Shown here piece after piece: positions 46,474-53,757 of a DNA stretch of 64,000 bases. Every line of letters begins with the position of its first letter. The stretch's first letter is position 1. Location: assembly GCA_965213575.1 (NCBI GenBank), contig CBDBZN010000007.1, positions 67,399 to 131,398 of the forward strand, written 5' to 3'. This DNA is from JAUHXS01 sp965213575. Its GTDB lineage: Bacteria; Bacteroidota; Bacteroidia; Chitinophagales; JAUHXS01. The position numbers and the translations under genes were made by a program. Under the pieces are notes generated by a model, which saw only the letters and a list, made by a program, of their open reading frames with translations, did no database searches and was not told the DNA's origin.

Positions 46474-48585
46474 TCAGCTAATCTTACTCCACCCTACTTT
46501 ATGTTTGCTCTTTTGACCTAAATAGTCGAGAATGGGTTTGTTTTTAGGAAACTTTAGTTCCGGATCTTCTTCTAATATTTGTAATACATTGTTTCTTGCT
46601 TCTTGTAAAATAGTGACATCTCTCACAAGGTCAGCAATTTTAAGATCAACAACACCACTTTGTTGAATGCCTTCCATGTCACCCGGCCCTCGGAGTTTCA
46701 TATCTACTTCAGCAATCTCAAATCCATCGTTAGTACGTACCATTGTTTTGATGCGCTCTCTTGCTTCTTTAGACAGCTTGTTACCGGTCATTAATATACA
46801 ATAAGATTGCTCTGCTCCCCGGCCCACCCTTCCTCGCAACTGATGCAGTTGAGAAAGTCCAAATCGTTCTGAACTTTCAATGATCATCACAGAAGCATTC
46901 GGCACATTTACCCCAACCTCAATAACTGTAGTGGCTACCATGATCTGTGTTTCACCTTTTATAAACCGGTTCATTTCATATTCTTTAGCATCTGATTTCA
47001 TCTGTCCGTGGACGATACTGACTTTATATTTTGGCAACGGAAATTCTCTTGTAATGCTTTCGTGACCGTCTATTAAATCTTTATAATCCAATTTTTCCGA
47101 TTCTTGGATCAGTGGATATACCACGTAAACTTGCCTTCCTTTTGCAATCTGCTCTTTCATAAAACCAAACACTCGTAGCCGGCTCGAATCATATTTATGA
47201 ATAGTTTGAATAGGTTTTCGACCTGGTGGCAACTCATCTATGATAGACACGTCCAAGTCAGCATATAAAGTCATGGCCAATGTTCGGGGAATAGGCGTGG
47301 CAGTCATTACCAATACATGTGGAGGAGAAACATTTTTCTTCCATAACTTAGCTCTTTGTGCTACGCCAAAACGATGCTGTTCGTCGATAACTGCAATACC
47401 TAAGTTCTTAAAAATTACAGGATTTTCTATTAATGCATGGGTACCAATTAAGATACCTATTTCATTATTTTGTAATTGCTCTAATAAATATTTCCGTTCT
47501 TTTCCTTTAACCGACCCGGTGAGTAAAGCTACCGAAATTCCAAGTGGCTGAACTAGCTCTGATATGGCTTGAAAGTGTTGCTGAGCTAAAATTTCTGTTG
47601 GTGCCATCAAGCATGCTTGAAAATCGTTATCTAATGCCATAAGCATAGTTAGCAATGCTACAATCGTTTTTCCACTGCCTACATCGCCTTGAAGCAGCCT
47701 ATTCATTTGCTTGCCGGACAACAAGTCTGTTCGTATCTCTTTCAAAACGCGCTTTTGAGCTTCGGTGAGTTCAAAAGGCAATTGGTTATGATAGAAATTA
47801 TTAAACTTATCTCCTAAATTCTGAAATACAAAACCTTTGAATGCTATAGTTCTTTTTACTTTGAGTCGAAGGAGCTTCATTTGTATGAAAAATAATTCTT
47901 CAAATTTTAAGCGTCGTTTAGCTGCTTCAATTTGATCGTCAGTTTCTGCGTAATGAATATATTTTAATGCTTTATAACGACTTATCAAATGATATTTATG
48001 AAGAATATAATCAGGTAGATTTTCAATAATATCAGTTGGCTTTATTTGCTCTACCAAAGACCTGGTAAATTTCGCAATTGCTTTAGCGTCTACACCCTTC
48101 TTTTTGAGAAGCTCTGAAGTGTAGTAAATTGGATAAATATTAACTTTTTTTTCTATCGTGCTATGATCTACTAATTCCATTTCAGGATGAGGCATGCTTA
48201 TTTTGCCATTAAAAAAATTTGGCTTACCGAATATTAAATATTCTGTTTCTTGCTTGACTGTTTTGGGGATCCATTGTATGCCTTTAAACCAAATTAATTC
48301 AATGCTACCAGTGGCATCGTATGCTTGCAATAATAAGCGTTTACCTCTTCCCTGCCCTATGTTCTTAAAAGTTCCGGTTTTGCATTGCAGCTGAATATAT
48401 TGGTTATTTGGAGTGATTTCGTTGATATGATACACTTTGGTTTTATCAATGTATCGATACGGATAATAAAATAATAAATCCTGGTAAGTATAAAGGCCTA
48501 ATTCTTTTTTTAGAAGATCGGCTCGCTGCGGCCCAACTCCTTTTAAATATTCGATTGGATCAGATAGCAAATATCGATTTTGCAT
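46474..48585 (-). CDS. recG: ATP-dependent DNA helicase RecG
   Basis: 703 residues, full-length superfamily 2 helicase that reverses stalled replication forks. N-terminal wedge/OB domain (IEYLKGVGPQRADLLKKELGL). Helicase motifs: Walker A LLQGDVGSGKTIVALL (I), GTHALIENPV (Ia region), DEQHRFGVAQR (motif II, DEQH), TATPIPRTLAMT (III), VATTVIEVGVNVPNA (V) and HQLRGRVGRGAEQSYC (VI). ATG at 48585. It follows gldD by 5 nt on the same strand, so it is probably in the mutY-ssb-gldE-gldD-recG run. It is convergent with the type B protein gene to its left. No oddity in motifs. Confidence 0.97.
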   Translation of the reverse strand: MQNRYLLSDPIEYLKGVGPQRADLLKKELGLYTYQDLLFYYPYRYIDKTKVYHINEITPNNQYIQLQCKTGTFKNIGQGRGKRLLLQAYDATGSIELIWFKGIQWIPKTVKQETEYLIFGKPNFFNGKISMPHPEMELVDHSTIEKKVNIYPIYYTSELLKKKGVDAKAIAKFTRSLVEQIKPTDIIENLPDYILHKYHLISRYKALKYIHYAETDDQIEAAKRRLKFEELFFIQMKLLRLKVKRTIAFKGFVFQNLGDKFNNFYHNQLPFELTEAQKRVLKEIRTDLLSGKQMNRLLQGDVGSGKTIVALLTMLMALDNDFQACLMAPTEILAQQHFQAISELVQPLGISVALLTGSVKGKERKYLLEQLQNNEIGILIGTHALIENPVIFKNLGIAVIDEQHRFGVAQRAKLWKKNVSPPHVLVMTATPIPRTLAMTLYADLDVSIIDELPPGRKPIQTIHKYDSSRLRVFGFMKEQIAKGRQVYVVYPLIQESEKLDYKDLIDGHESITREFPLPKYKVSIVHGQMKSDAKEYEMNRFIKGETQIMVATTVIEVGVNVPNASVMIIESSERFGLSQLHQLRGRVGRGAEQSYCILMTGNKLSKEARERIKTMVRTNDGFEIAEVDMKLRGPGDMEGIQQSGVVDLKIADLVRDVTILQEARNNVLQILEEDPELKFPKNKPILDYLGQKSKHKVGWSKIS

Positions 48586-48590
48586 CAGTT

Positions 48591-49184
48591 TTATTTCCAG
48601 TGCAATGTATTGATCATATGTTCAATATCTGCTTGAACAAATTGTATAACAGGGGTTAAAGAATCCTCATTAGGAGCAGTATTAAAATATAAGGCGCCTC
48701 TAATAAAATGATGCGTACTGTCAGTTAAAAAAAATTGACTCGAAGAGGCTGCATTCCCTCCCACGGAGAAAATTAAGCCATGTACGTTGTTAGATGTATG
48801 AATGATTTGTTCATCAATATACTCAGCTTTAATAGCATGCTTATAGGTAAGCTTATGCATATCTTCTAACAGCGAACTTAGTTTGTTTTTTTCTAAATCT
48901 TTGTAAGAAATGTGGATGGTAGCACCTAATTCTTCCATTTTTATATCAAACCAACAAGGGCTTTCTACTTTTTTATTAAATTGTAACGTGTCCCTTATTA
49001 TTTGCGCATATACAGGTTTTTCAAAGGTTAAAGGGCAATAATCATTCTGATAGGTTTCGTAGGATCTTTCCGGAAACTTCATTCTGGGATAGCCTTTTGG
49101 CTTAGGGATTGGAGCTTCACGCTCACATCCGCATATCAAGCTAACAATTAATAAACTAATGAATATCTGAAGTATCTTGATCAA
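48591..49184 (-). CDS. gldD: Gliding motility lipoprotein GldD
   Basis: 197 residues. Lipobox LICGC at residue about 20 marks the lipidated Cys; then EREAPIPKPKGYPRMKFPERSYE, the segment typical of GldD, plus YCPLTFEKPVYAQI, PCWFDIKM, TYKHAIKAEYIDEQ, GLIFSVGGNAASSSQFFLTDS and HFIRGALYFNTAPNEDSL. GldD is needed for gliding and for a working T9SS in Flavobacterium. The TTG at 49184 lies inside the last codons of gldE (29-nt overlap), so the two are coupled. recG follows 5 nt later. The biochemical function of GldD is unknown. Confidence 0.93.
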   Translation of the reverse strand: MIKILQIFISLLIVSLICGCEREAPIPKPKGYPRMKFPERSYETYQNDYCPLTFEKPVYAQIIRDTLQFNKKVESPCWFDIKMEELGATIHISYKDLEKNKLSSLLEDMHKLTYKHAIKAEYIDEQIIHTSNNVHGLIFSVGGNAASSSQFFLTDSTHHFIRGALYFNTAPNEDSLTPVIQFVQADIEHMINTLHWK

Positions 49185-50544
49185 TTTTAACTTCTTTAAG
49201 TTCTGCCAGAGAAAGTAAAGTTATTTTAACTTTTTTGATGCGCTTTTTATCTACTGATAAAACGGTGAAAAGGAAATTTTCATATCTGACCTCTTCTTTT
49301 ATGTGTGGGATTTTCTTTGCGATCTCTAAAATAATGCCTCCTAGTGAATCAGCGTCTCCACGAACTTTATCAAATGTCTCACTAGGTATTCCCATTACCT
49401 TACATACATCATTAATTAATGTTTTAGCTTCAAATACATAATTTTTATCATCTTCCTTTATATAATCAATTTCTATTAAGTCATCATATTCATCCTTAAT
49501 TTCTCCAATAATTTCTTCCAAAATGTCTTCTAAAGTAATAATTCCGGAAGTACCCCCATATTCATCCACCACAATAGCAAGATGCACTCTTTTAGATTGA
49601 AAATCTTCCAAAAGGTCATTTAATTTTTTATTTTCCGGAACAAAAAGTGGTTGACGCGCTAATTTTTGCCATTCAAAACCTGGCTGTTCTAGGTGCTCTA
49701 GTAAGTCTTTAGCATAAATAATTCCTGTTATATGATCCAAGTCATTTTCATAAATAGGGATTCTTGAAAAACCTGACTGGCTAATGATATCCAATACTGT
49801 TTTAAATTCAGCAATCGTATCAACAGCTACCATATCTACTCTCGAAAGCATAGCCTGTTTAACCGTTATATTACCAAAGCGAATGATCCCTTTTAAGATA
49901 TTCACCTCTCTTTTGCTTGACTTAGAAGCCACTGTCATATCTATAGCATCGTCAATTTCATCAATACTTATTTGCTGTACCGCCTTACCATGAAGCCTTT
50001 TTTCTATGAAGTTGGTAGATTTGACTAGCATAAAACTAAAAGGCCTAAAAAATTTTTCTAAATAGGTTAATCCATAAGAAGTAGTGCGAGCTAGCTTTAC
50101 ATTATGTCTGGTAGCAAATACTTTTGGAATAATTTCTCCAAATAAAACAATTAAGAACGTTACAATAAGCACTTCAAAAACAAAACTTAACACAGGGTGC
50201 CCAATAAAATTGAAAAGATTAGAAATAACAAAATAAGAGGTGACGATAATAGAAATGTTGATCAAATTATTAGCAATGAGAATTGTTGCTAAAAGGTATC
50301 GGGGTTTTTCTAATAAGCTAATAATCCTTTTAGACGAAGAGTTTTTTTCTTTTTTTAATTTAATCAGGTCTTTTTTAGTCAGAGAAAAAAAAGCGACTTC
50401 AGCTCCGGAAGCATAACCGGATAATACTAACAACACTATTGATACAAAACTTGCAAATACAATTTCAGTAGTTACAGGATTTATTATATTGAGGAAAGAG
50501 ATGAATAAGCAGTACAAATGCTCCCCTTCGGAAGAATTATCCAA
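49156..50544 (-). CDS. gldE: GldE, CNNM/CBS-domain membrane protein of the HlyC/CorC family
   Basis: 462 residues. N-terminal DUF21/CNNM membrane domain with about four hydrophobic segments (LVLSGYASGAEVAFFSLTKKDL, LLATILIANNLINISIIV, LFGEIIPKVFATR). A tandem CBS domain pair (about 205-330; VKQAMLSRVDMVAV, GFSRIPIYENDLDHITGIIYAKDLLEH). A CorC_HlyC domain (about 350-440; GDADSLGGIILEIAKKIPH). Start TTG at 50544 agrees with the family layout. GldE suppresses loss of GldD-type functions in Flavobacterium and may stabilise it. Its end overlaps the gldD start by 29 nt. It lies 225 nt downstream of ssb, across the 91-bp palindromic element (50655-50745). Confidence 0.9.
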   Translation of the reverse strand: MDNSSEGEHLYCLFISFLNIINPVTTEIVFASFVSIVLLVLSGYASGAEVAFFSLTKKDLIKLKKEKNSSSKRIISLLEKPRYLLATILIANNLINISIIVTSYFVISNLFNFIGHPVLSFVFEVLIVTFLIVLFGEIIPKVFATRHNVKLARTTSYGLTYLEKFFRPFSFMLVKSTNFIEKRLHGKAVQQISIDEIDDAIDMTVASKSSKREVNILKGIIRFGNITVKQAMLSRVDMVAVDTIAEFKTVLDIISQSGFSRIPIYENDLDHITGIIYAKDLLEHLEQPGFEWQKLARQPLFVPENKKLNDLLEDFQSKRVHLAIVVDEYGGTSGIITLEDILEEIIGEIKDEYDDLIEIDYIKEDDKNYVFEAKTLINDVCKVMGIPSETFDKVRGDADSLGGIILEIAKKIPHIKEEVRYENFLFTVLSVDKKRIKKVKITLLSLAELKEVKIDQDTSDIH

Positions 50545-50654
50545 TTCCGCTGATTTTCGTTAAACGATCAAGAAAACTGCCTTGTGCCATGCGTAGTAGC
50601 ATATTTAAACTGCTAATATAAGACTAATTCATCAAATGGCGTAGTAGTAAGTTA

Positions 50655-50745
50655 TATATTGTATGAAACTATTTTTTAACCCTTCAAGGGTTTGAAGCCC
50701 TTGAAGGGTTAAAAAATGAAGTAATTATAAGTTTTATACAATATA
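50655..50745. repeat. 91-bp nested palindromic element between ssb and gldE
   Basis: Inner perfect 19-bp inverted repeat, left arm 50672-50690 (TTTTTTAACCCTTCAAGGG) and right arm 50698-50716, with loop TTTGAAG. Each core, CCCTTCAAGGG and CCCTTGAAGGG, is itself a palindrome. Outer 16-nt arms at 50655-50670 and 50730-50745 match at 15 of 16 positions. No coding potential, no terminator-like T-run after the stem in the ssb direction, and no IS ends or target duplications that I can see. Confidence 0.8.
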
Positions 50746-50769
50746 GAAACGCTACAAAATAAACTATAA

Positions 50770-51192
50770 CTAGAACGGTAAGTCATCTGCTACTTCCGGC
50801 ATGGAACTGTTAGCAGAAGCATTTTGATAATTGTTATCGCTGCTAGAGTTGCCCCCATCATCTTTTTTATCAAGCATAATTAGATTGTCTGCTATTATTT
50901 TAGTACGATATTTAGTAGTTCCCGATTCTTTATCTTCCCAACTTTCAGTCCTTATTTTTCCTTCAATACAAACTTGTTTACCTTTCGTTAAGAATTTTTC
51001 TGTTACTTGGGCCAATCCTCTCCAAACTTCAATGTTATGCCACTCCGTCCTTTCTTGCTTCTCCCCGTTTCTATCTTTGAAATACTCGTTAGTTGCCAAG
51101 GTAAAATGTCCGACAGAAACTCCATTTTCTAAATGTCTTATTTCCGGATCTTTTCCGAGTCTGCCGATTAATGTAACTTTATTATAGCTCAT
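50770..51192 (-). CDS. ssb: Single-stranded DNA-binding protein
   Basis: 140 residues. OB-fold domain (1-110) with NKVTLIGRLGKDPEIRHLENG, FTLATNEYFKDRNGEKQERTEWHNIEVW, LTKGKQVCIEGKIRTESWEDKE; a disordered Asn/Ser/Gly-rich linker; and the acidic tip DDLPF at the C-terminus, through which SSB recruits repair and replication partners. Normal length. ATG at 51192, only 12 nt after the mutY stop on the same strand. It is thus part of mutY-ssb-gldE-gldD-recG, although the palindrome between ssb and gldE may modulate expression downstream. Confidence 0.97.
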   Translation of the reverse strand: MSYNKVTLIGRLGKDPEIRHLENGVSVGHFTLATNEYFKDRNGEKQERTEWHNIEVWRGLAQVTEKFLTKGKQVCIEGKIRTESWEDKESGTTKYRTKIIADNLIMLDKKDDGGNSSSDNNYQNASANSSMPEVADDLPF

Positions 51193-51204
51193 AGTTGTTA
51201 AATT

Positions 51205-52281
51205 TTATAAATTTAAAGTTAAATGTTTATCAGATAAATAGCAATCTATTATCTTAGGAAAGGCATATTTGTGGATATTTTGTTCATCAATATCTTGCCA
51301 TATGCCATCATTGACATAAATATCATTATTTATTTCAATATTGCAAAATATTGCGGCAATTTTTTGATGAGTTAATATTTGTGAATACGGCTTAGAAACG
51401 CTCAAAACATTATACTCACTGCGTTTTAGAAGATTATTATTATGAAAATATTCTTCTATTTGTTTTTTTGTCATCAGTTTTGAAGTTTCTATTAAAGGAA
51501 ACTGATATAAATTTTTCCAAATATCATTTCTCGATCTTTTTTCAAGATAAATTTTGCCTTTATATTTGATTATGAGATAGTTAAAAAATCTGTGCTTACG
51601 TACAATCTTCTTAGTTTTAACAGGTAATGTATTTACTTGATCATTATTATGCGCATAGCATTTACTTTGCAAAGGACAATTACTACAGTCAGGATTAGCC
51701 GGCGTACAGCACAATGCACCAAAATTCATGATCGCTTGATTATATAATGCAGCTTTATCCTTTAAAATAAGTTTGTTGGCTAATAAGAAAAATTGTTTTT
51801 TACCTGCATTACTATCAATGGGAGTTTTAATTCCAAAAAATCTCGATAAACCGCGATATACATTCCCATCTAATACTGCATGAGGCAAATCAAAAGCAAA
51901 AGAAGCTATTGCTGCTGCAGTATATGCCCCTACTCCTTTTAATTTAAGTATGTCTTCGTAATTTTTAGGAAAATGCCCACCGAGCTCATTATTAATATAT
52001 TTAGCAGTATAATGAAGATTGCGAGCCCTGGTATAATATCCTAGTCCTTGCCATAATTTCATTACTTCATCTTCATCAGCTCTTGCCAAATCATGGATAG
52101 TAGGATATTTTTTAATAAAAGCCAGATAATAAGGAGTACCTTGTTCTACTCGAGTTTGTTGGAGAATAATTTCAGACAACCATATAGTATACGGGTCTTT
52201 TGTATCTTTCCATGGCATTGGCCTAACATTATGATTATGCCATTCTAGTAATTTGCTTCGAAAGAAATTTGCATAAACCAT
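51205..52281 (-). CDS. mutY: A/G-specific adenine DNA glycosylase
   Basis: 358 residues. Removes adenine mispaired with 8-oxoguanine. N-terminal HhH-GPD domain with catalytic Glu37 (SEIILQQTRVEQG), HhH loop LKGVGAYTAAAIASFAFD and catalytic Asp137 (VLDGNVYRG). Four-cysteine [4Fe-4S] cluster site C191-x6-C198-x2-C201-x5-C207 is intact. The C-terminal part (about 220-358) is the NUDIX-like 8-oxoG recognition domain (YLEKRSRNDIWKNLYQFPLIE). ATG at 52281. First gene of the leftward run, divergent from HU (117-nt gap). Confidence 0.96.
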   Translation of the reverse strand: MVYANFFRSKLLEWHNHNVRPMPWKDTKDPYTIWLSEIILQQTRVEQGTPYYLAFIKKYPTIHDLARADEDEVMKLWQGLGYYTRARNLHYTAKYINNELGGHFPKNYEDILKLKGVGAYTAAAIASFAFDLPHAVLDGNVYRGLSRFFGIKTPIDSNAGKKQFFLLANKLILKDKAALYNQAIMNFGALCCTPANPDCSNCPLQSKCYAHNNDQVNTLPVKTKKIVRKHRFFNYLIIKYKGKIYLEKRSRNDIWKNLYQFPLIETSKLMTKKQIEEYFHNNNLLKRSEYNVLSVSKPYSQILTHQKIAAIFCNIEINNDIYVNDGIWQDIDEQNIHKYAFPKIIDCYLSDKHLTLNL

Positions 52282-52342
52282 TAAAAATTATAGACTTTTG
52301 CTTCTTTGTTTTAAAGAAATTGTAGAAATTTGCACTTCTCTA

Positions 52343-52374
52343 AAATTAAATGCGTGTGTACGCATATTTAATTT
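52343..52374 (+). promoter_or_regulatory. Leader hairpin upstream of the HU gene
   Basis: Inverted repeat AAATTAAATGCGT / ACGCATATTTAATTT with a GTGT loop and a 2-nt bulge, ending 24 nt before the HU ATG. A weak -7-like box (GAAATTTG, 52325-52332, with TTTG 16 nt upstream) would place this hairpin at the 5' end of the mRNA. A role in mRNA stability or autoregulation is only a guess. Confidence 0.4.
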
Positions 52375-52398
52375 AAAGTTAATCAAAAACAGTATAGA

Positions 52399-52686
52399 AT
52401 GAGAAAAGTAGATTTAATAAACAAAATTTCAGAAAAAACAGGAATTGCTAAAGTAGATGTACTGGTTACGCTGGAATCTTTTTTTAAGGAAGTGAAAGAT
52501 TCTTTAGCTGATGGTGAAAACATTTATGTTAGAGGATTCGGTTCTTTTATTTTAAAGAAAAGGGCTAAAAAGATCGGACGTAATATTAAGAAAAATGTTG
52601 CCATCGAAATACCTGAACATTTTATACCTGCATTTAAGCCTTCTAAATCTTTTACTAAATTAGTTAAAGACACCAACAAGGTTTAA
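52399..52686 (+). CDS. HU/IHF family DNA-binding protein
   Basis: 95 residues, the normal HU/IHF length. Nucleoid protein that bends DNA as a dimer. Visible are helices MRKVDLINKISEKTGIAKVDVLVTLESFFKEV, the GENIYVRGFGSFILKKRAKKIGRNIKKN turn and beta-arm start, and the C-terminal IPAFKPSKSFTKLVKDTNK. The arm holds IPEH rather than the common IPAR, but the prolines for kinking are present. Divergent from mutY. Followed 16 nt later by a TPR protein gene, then a tiny basic protein, then RNase G, all on the same strand, so a shared transcript is likely. Confidence 0.93.
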   Translation: MRKVDLINKISEKTGIAKVDVLVTLESFFKEVKDSLADGENIYVRGFGSFILKKRAKKIGRNIKKNVAIEIPEHFIPAFKPSKSFTKLVKDTNKV

Positions 52687-52702
52687 TTTACCAAACTTAT
52701 TA

Positions 52703-53542
52703 GTGAATAAGCGACAGCTCCTTACGATTTTTATTGCTATTATAGCATTGATAACTTTATATTTTGGAGGGAATACCAAACCTCCAATCGGTAAAGCCAC
52801 TCCTGCTAAGCAATCGGTTATACATACATCCATTGATAATGAATTGATGCAATATGAGAGAGAAAATCAAGATGAGAGCTTTATTATATTAATAAGTGCA
52901 TTAGAAGAAAAACTAAATGCTCAATCAGAAGATTCTGTAAAATTTGAGATATTAGGACAATTAAAAAAGGCGTGGGTAGGAAAGAGTGCTTTAATGACTG
53001 CTATATATGCAGAACAAAGTGCTGATCTTTTTTCTATGAAAGCGGACAGGGAGGAAGTGGCCGGATTATATATGCAGGCCATAGAACATACGCATGCCGA
53101 TTCAGCTTATAGTAACTTTGTTACTCAAAAAATCATTTCCATCCGCAAGCAACAAGTCGAAAGCGATGAATCGAACTTAGACTATAAAGTTGCTTTGGCA
53201 AATGCATACGTAGATTATACTCCTAACACAATGGATGGAGTTCAAATACTTTTGAAGGTTATAGAAGCAGATATTAATCATCCGCAAGCTAATTTCACAT
53301 TAGGAAAGCTGGCGATATTATCAGGCCAATATGAAAAAGCTATAGGCCGTTTTCAGCGATTAATAAACAATGATCATGCTACGCCTCAAGTATACGTATA
53401 TATAGCAGAAGCTTATGAAAGATTAGGTGATGTGGATAATGCAATTAATGCACTGGAAGAATGTAAGAAAATTATTAAAAGTGAAGATTTTAAAGAAGAT
53501 ATAGATCAACACATAGATCAATTAAAAAATTTAAACAGTTAA
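52703..53542 (+). CDS. TPR repeat protein with N-terminal membrane anchor
   Basis: 279 residues. The N-terminus has one hydrophobic segment (LTIFIAIIALITLYFGG, about 6-22), probably an uncleaved anchor. The rest is helical, with TPR units in the C-terminal half (about 165-275): VDYTPNTMDGVQILLKVIEADI, PQANFTLGKLAILSGQYEKAIGRFQRLI and TPQVYVYIAEAYERLGDVDNAINALEECKK. Likely a periplasm-facing scaffold for protein contacts. GTG start at 52703, 16 nt after HU. The position between HU and the small basic protein is common in Bacteroidota genomes as I recall, but no role is established. Confidence 0.82.
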   Translation: MNKRQLLTIFIAIIALITLYFGGNTKPPIGKATPAKQSVIHTSIDNELMQYERENQDESFIILISALEEKLNAQSEDSVKFEILGQLKKAWVGKSALMTAIYAEQSADLFSMKADREEVAGLYMQAIEHTHADSAYSNFVTQKIISIRKQQVESDESNLDYKVALANAYVDYTPNTMDGVQILLKVIEADINHPQANFTLGKLAILSGQYEKAIGRFQRLINNDHATPQVYVYIAEAYERLGDVDNAINALEECKKIIKSEDFKEDIDQHIDQLKNLNS

Positions 53543-53545
53543 AAT

Positions 53546-53641
53546 ATGCCGTCTGGTAAAAAAAGAAAAAGACATAAAATCGCAACTCACAAGCGTAAGA
53601 AGAGGCTAAGAAAGAACAGACATAAGAAAAAAGACAAATAG
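53546..53641 (+). CDS. Tiny very basic protein (AURKAIP1/COX24-like, probable ribosomal component)
   Basis: 31 residues from the ATG at 53546 to TAG at 53641: MPSGKKRKRHKIATHKRKKR plus a Lys/Arg/Asn/His tail. Two thirds of the residues are Lys, Arg or His. It starts 3 nt after the TPR stop. The pattern matches short Bacteroidota proteins annotated as AURKAIP1/COX24 domain, related to a small mitochondrial ribosomal protein, and I recall that a Flavobacterium ribosome structure showed a new small basic protein of this kind (bL38). Neither link can be confirmed here. Too short for common ORF cut-offs, so it is easily missed. Confidence 0.75.
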   Translation: MPSGKKRKRHKIATHKRKKRLRKNRHKKKDK

Positions 53642-53694
53642 TCTTATAATACTCTGGTTAAAATAGCATCTATTTCTTCTAATCTTCAGCTAGC

Positions 53695-53723
53695 CGAGCA
53701 TGCTGCATAATGTTGCATGCTCG
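53695..53723 (+). terminator. Hairpin after the small basic protein gene, possible terminator
   Basis: Perfect 9-bp stem CGAGCATGC (53695-53703) / GCATGCTCG (53715-53723), 11-nt loop, 53 nt after the preceding stop and 34 nt before the RNase G start. There is no T-run behind it, so it may be a terminator, a processing site or an RNA stabiliser; the call is open. Confidence 0.45.
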
Positions 53724-53757
53724 ATGACTATTAGATAATATTTAAAAATTTAGTGTT

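Noticed and set aside
50655..50745. Simple intrinsic terminator for ssb
   Set aside because: On the ssb strand the stem is followed by A residues, not T; the outer repeat is also unneeded for a terminator.
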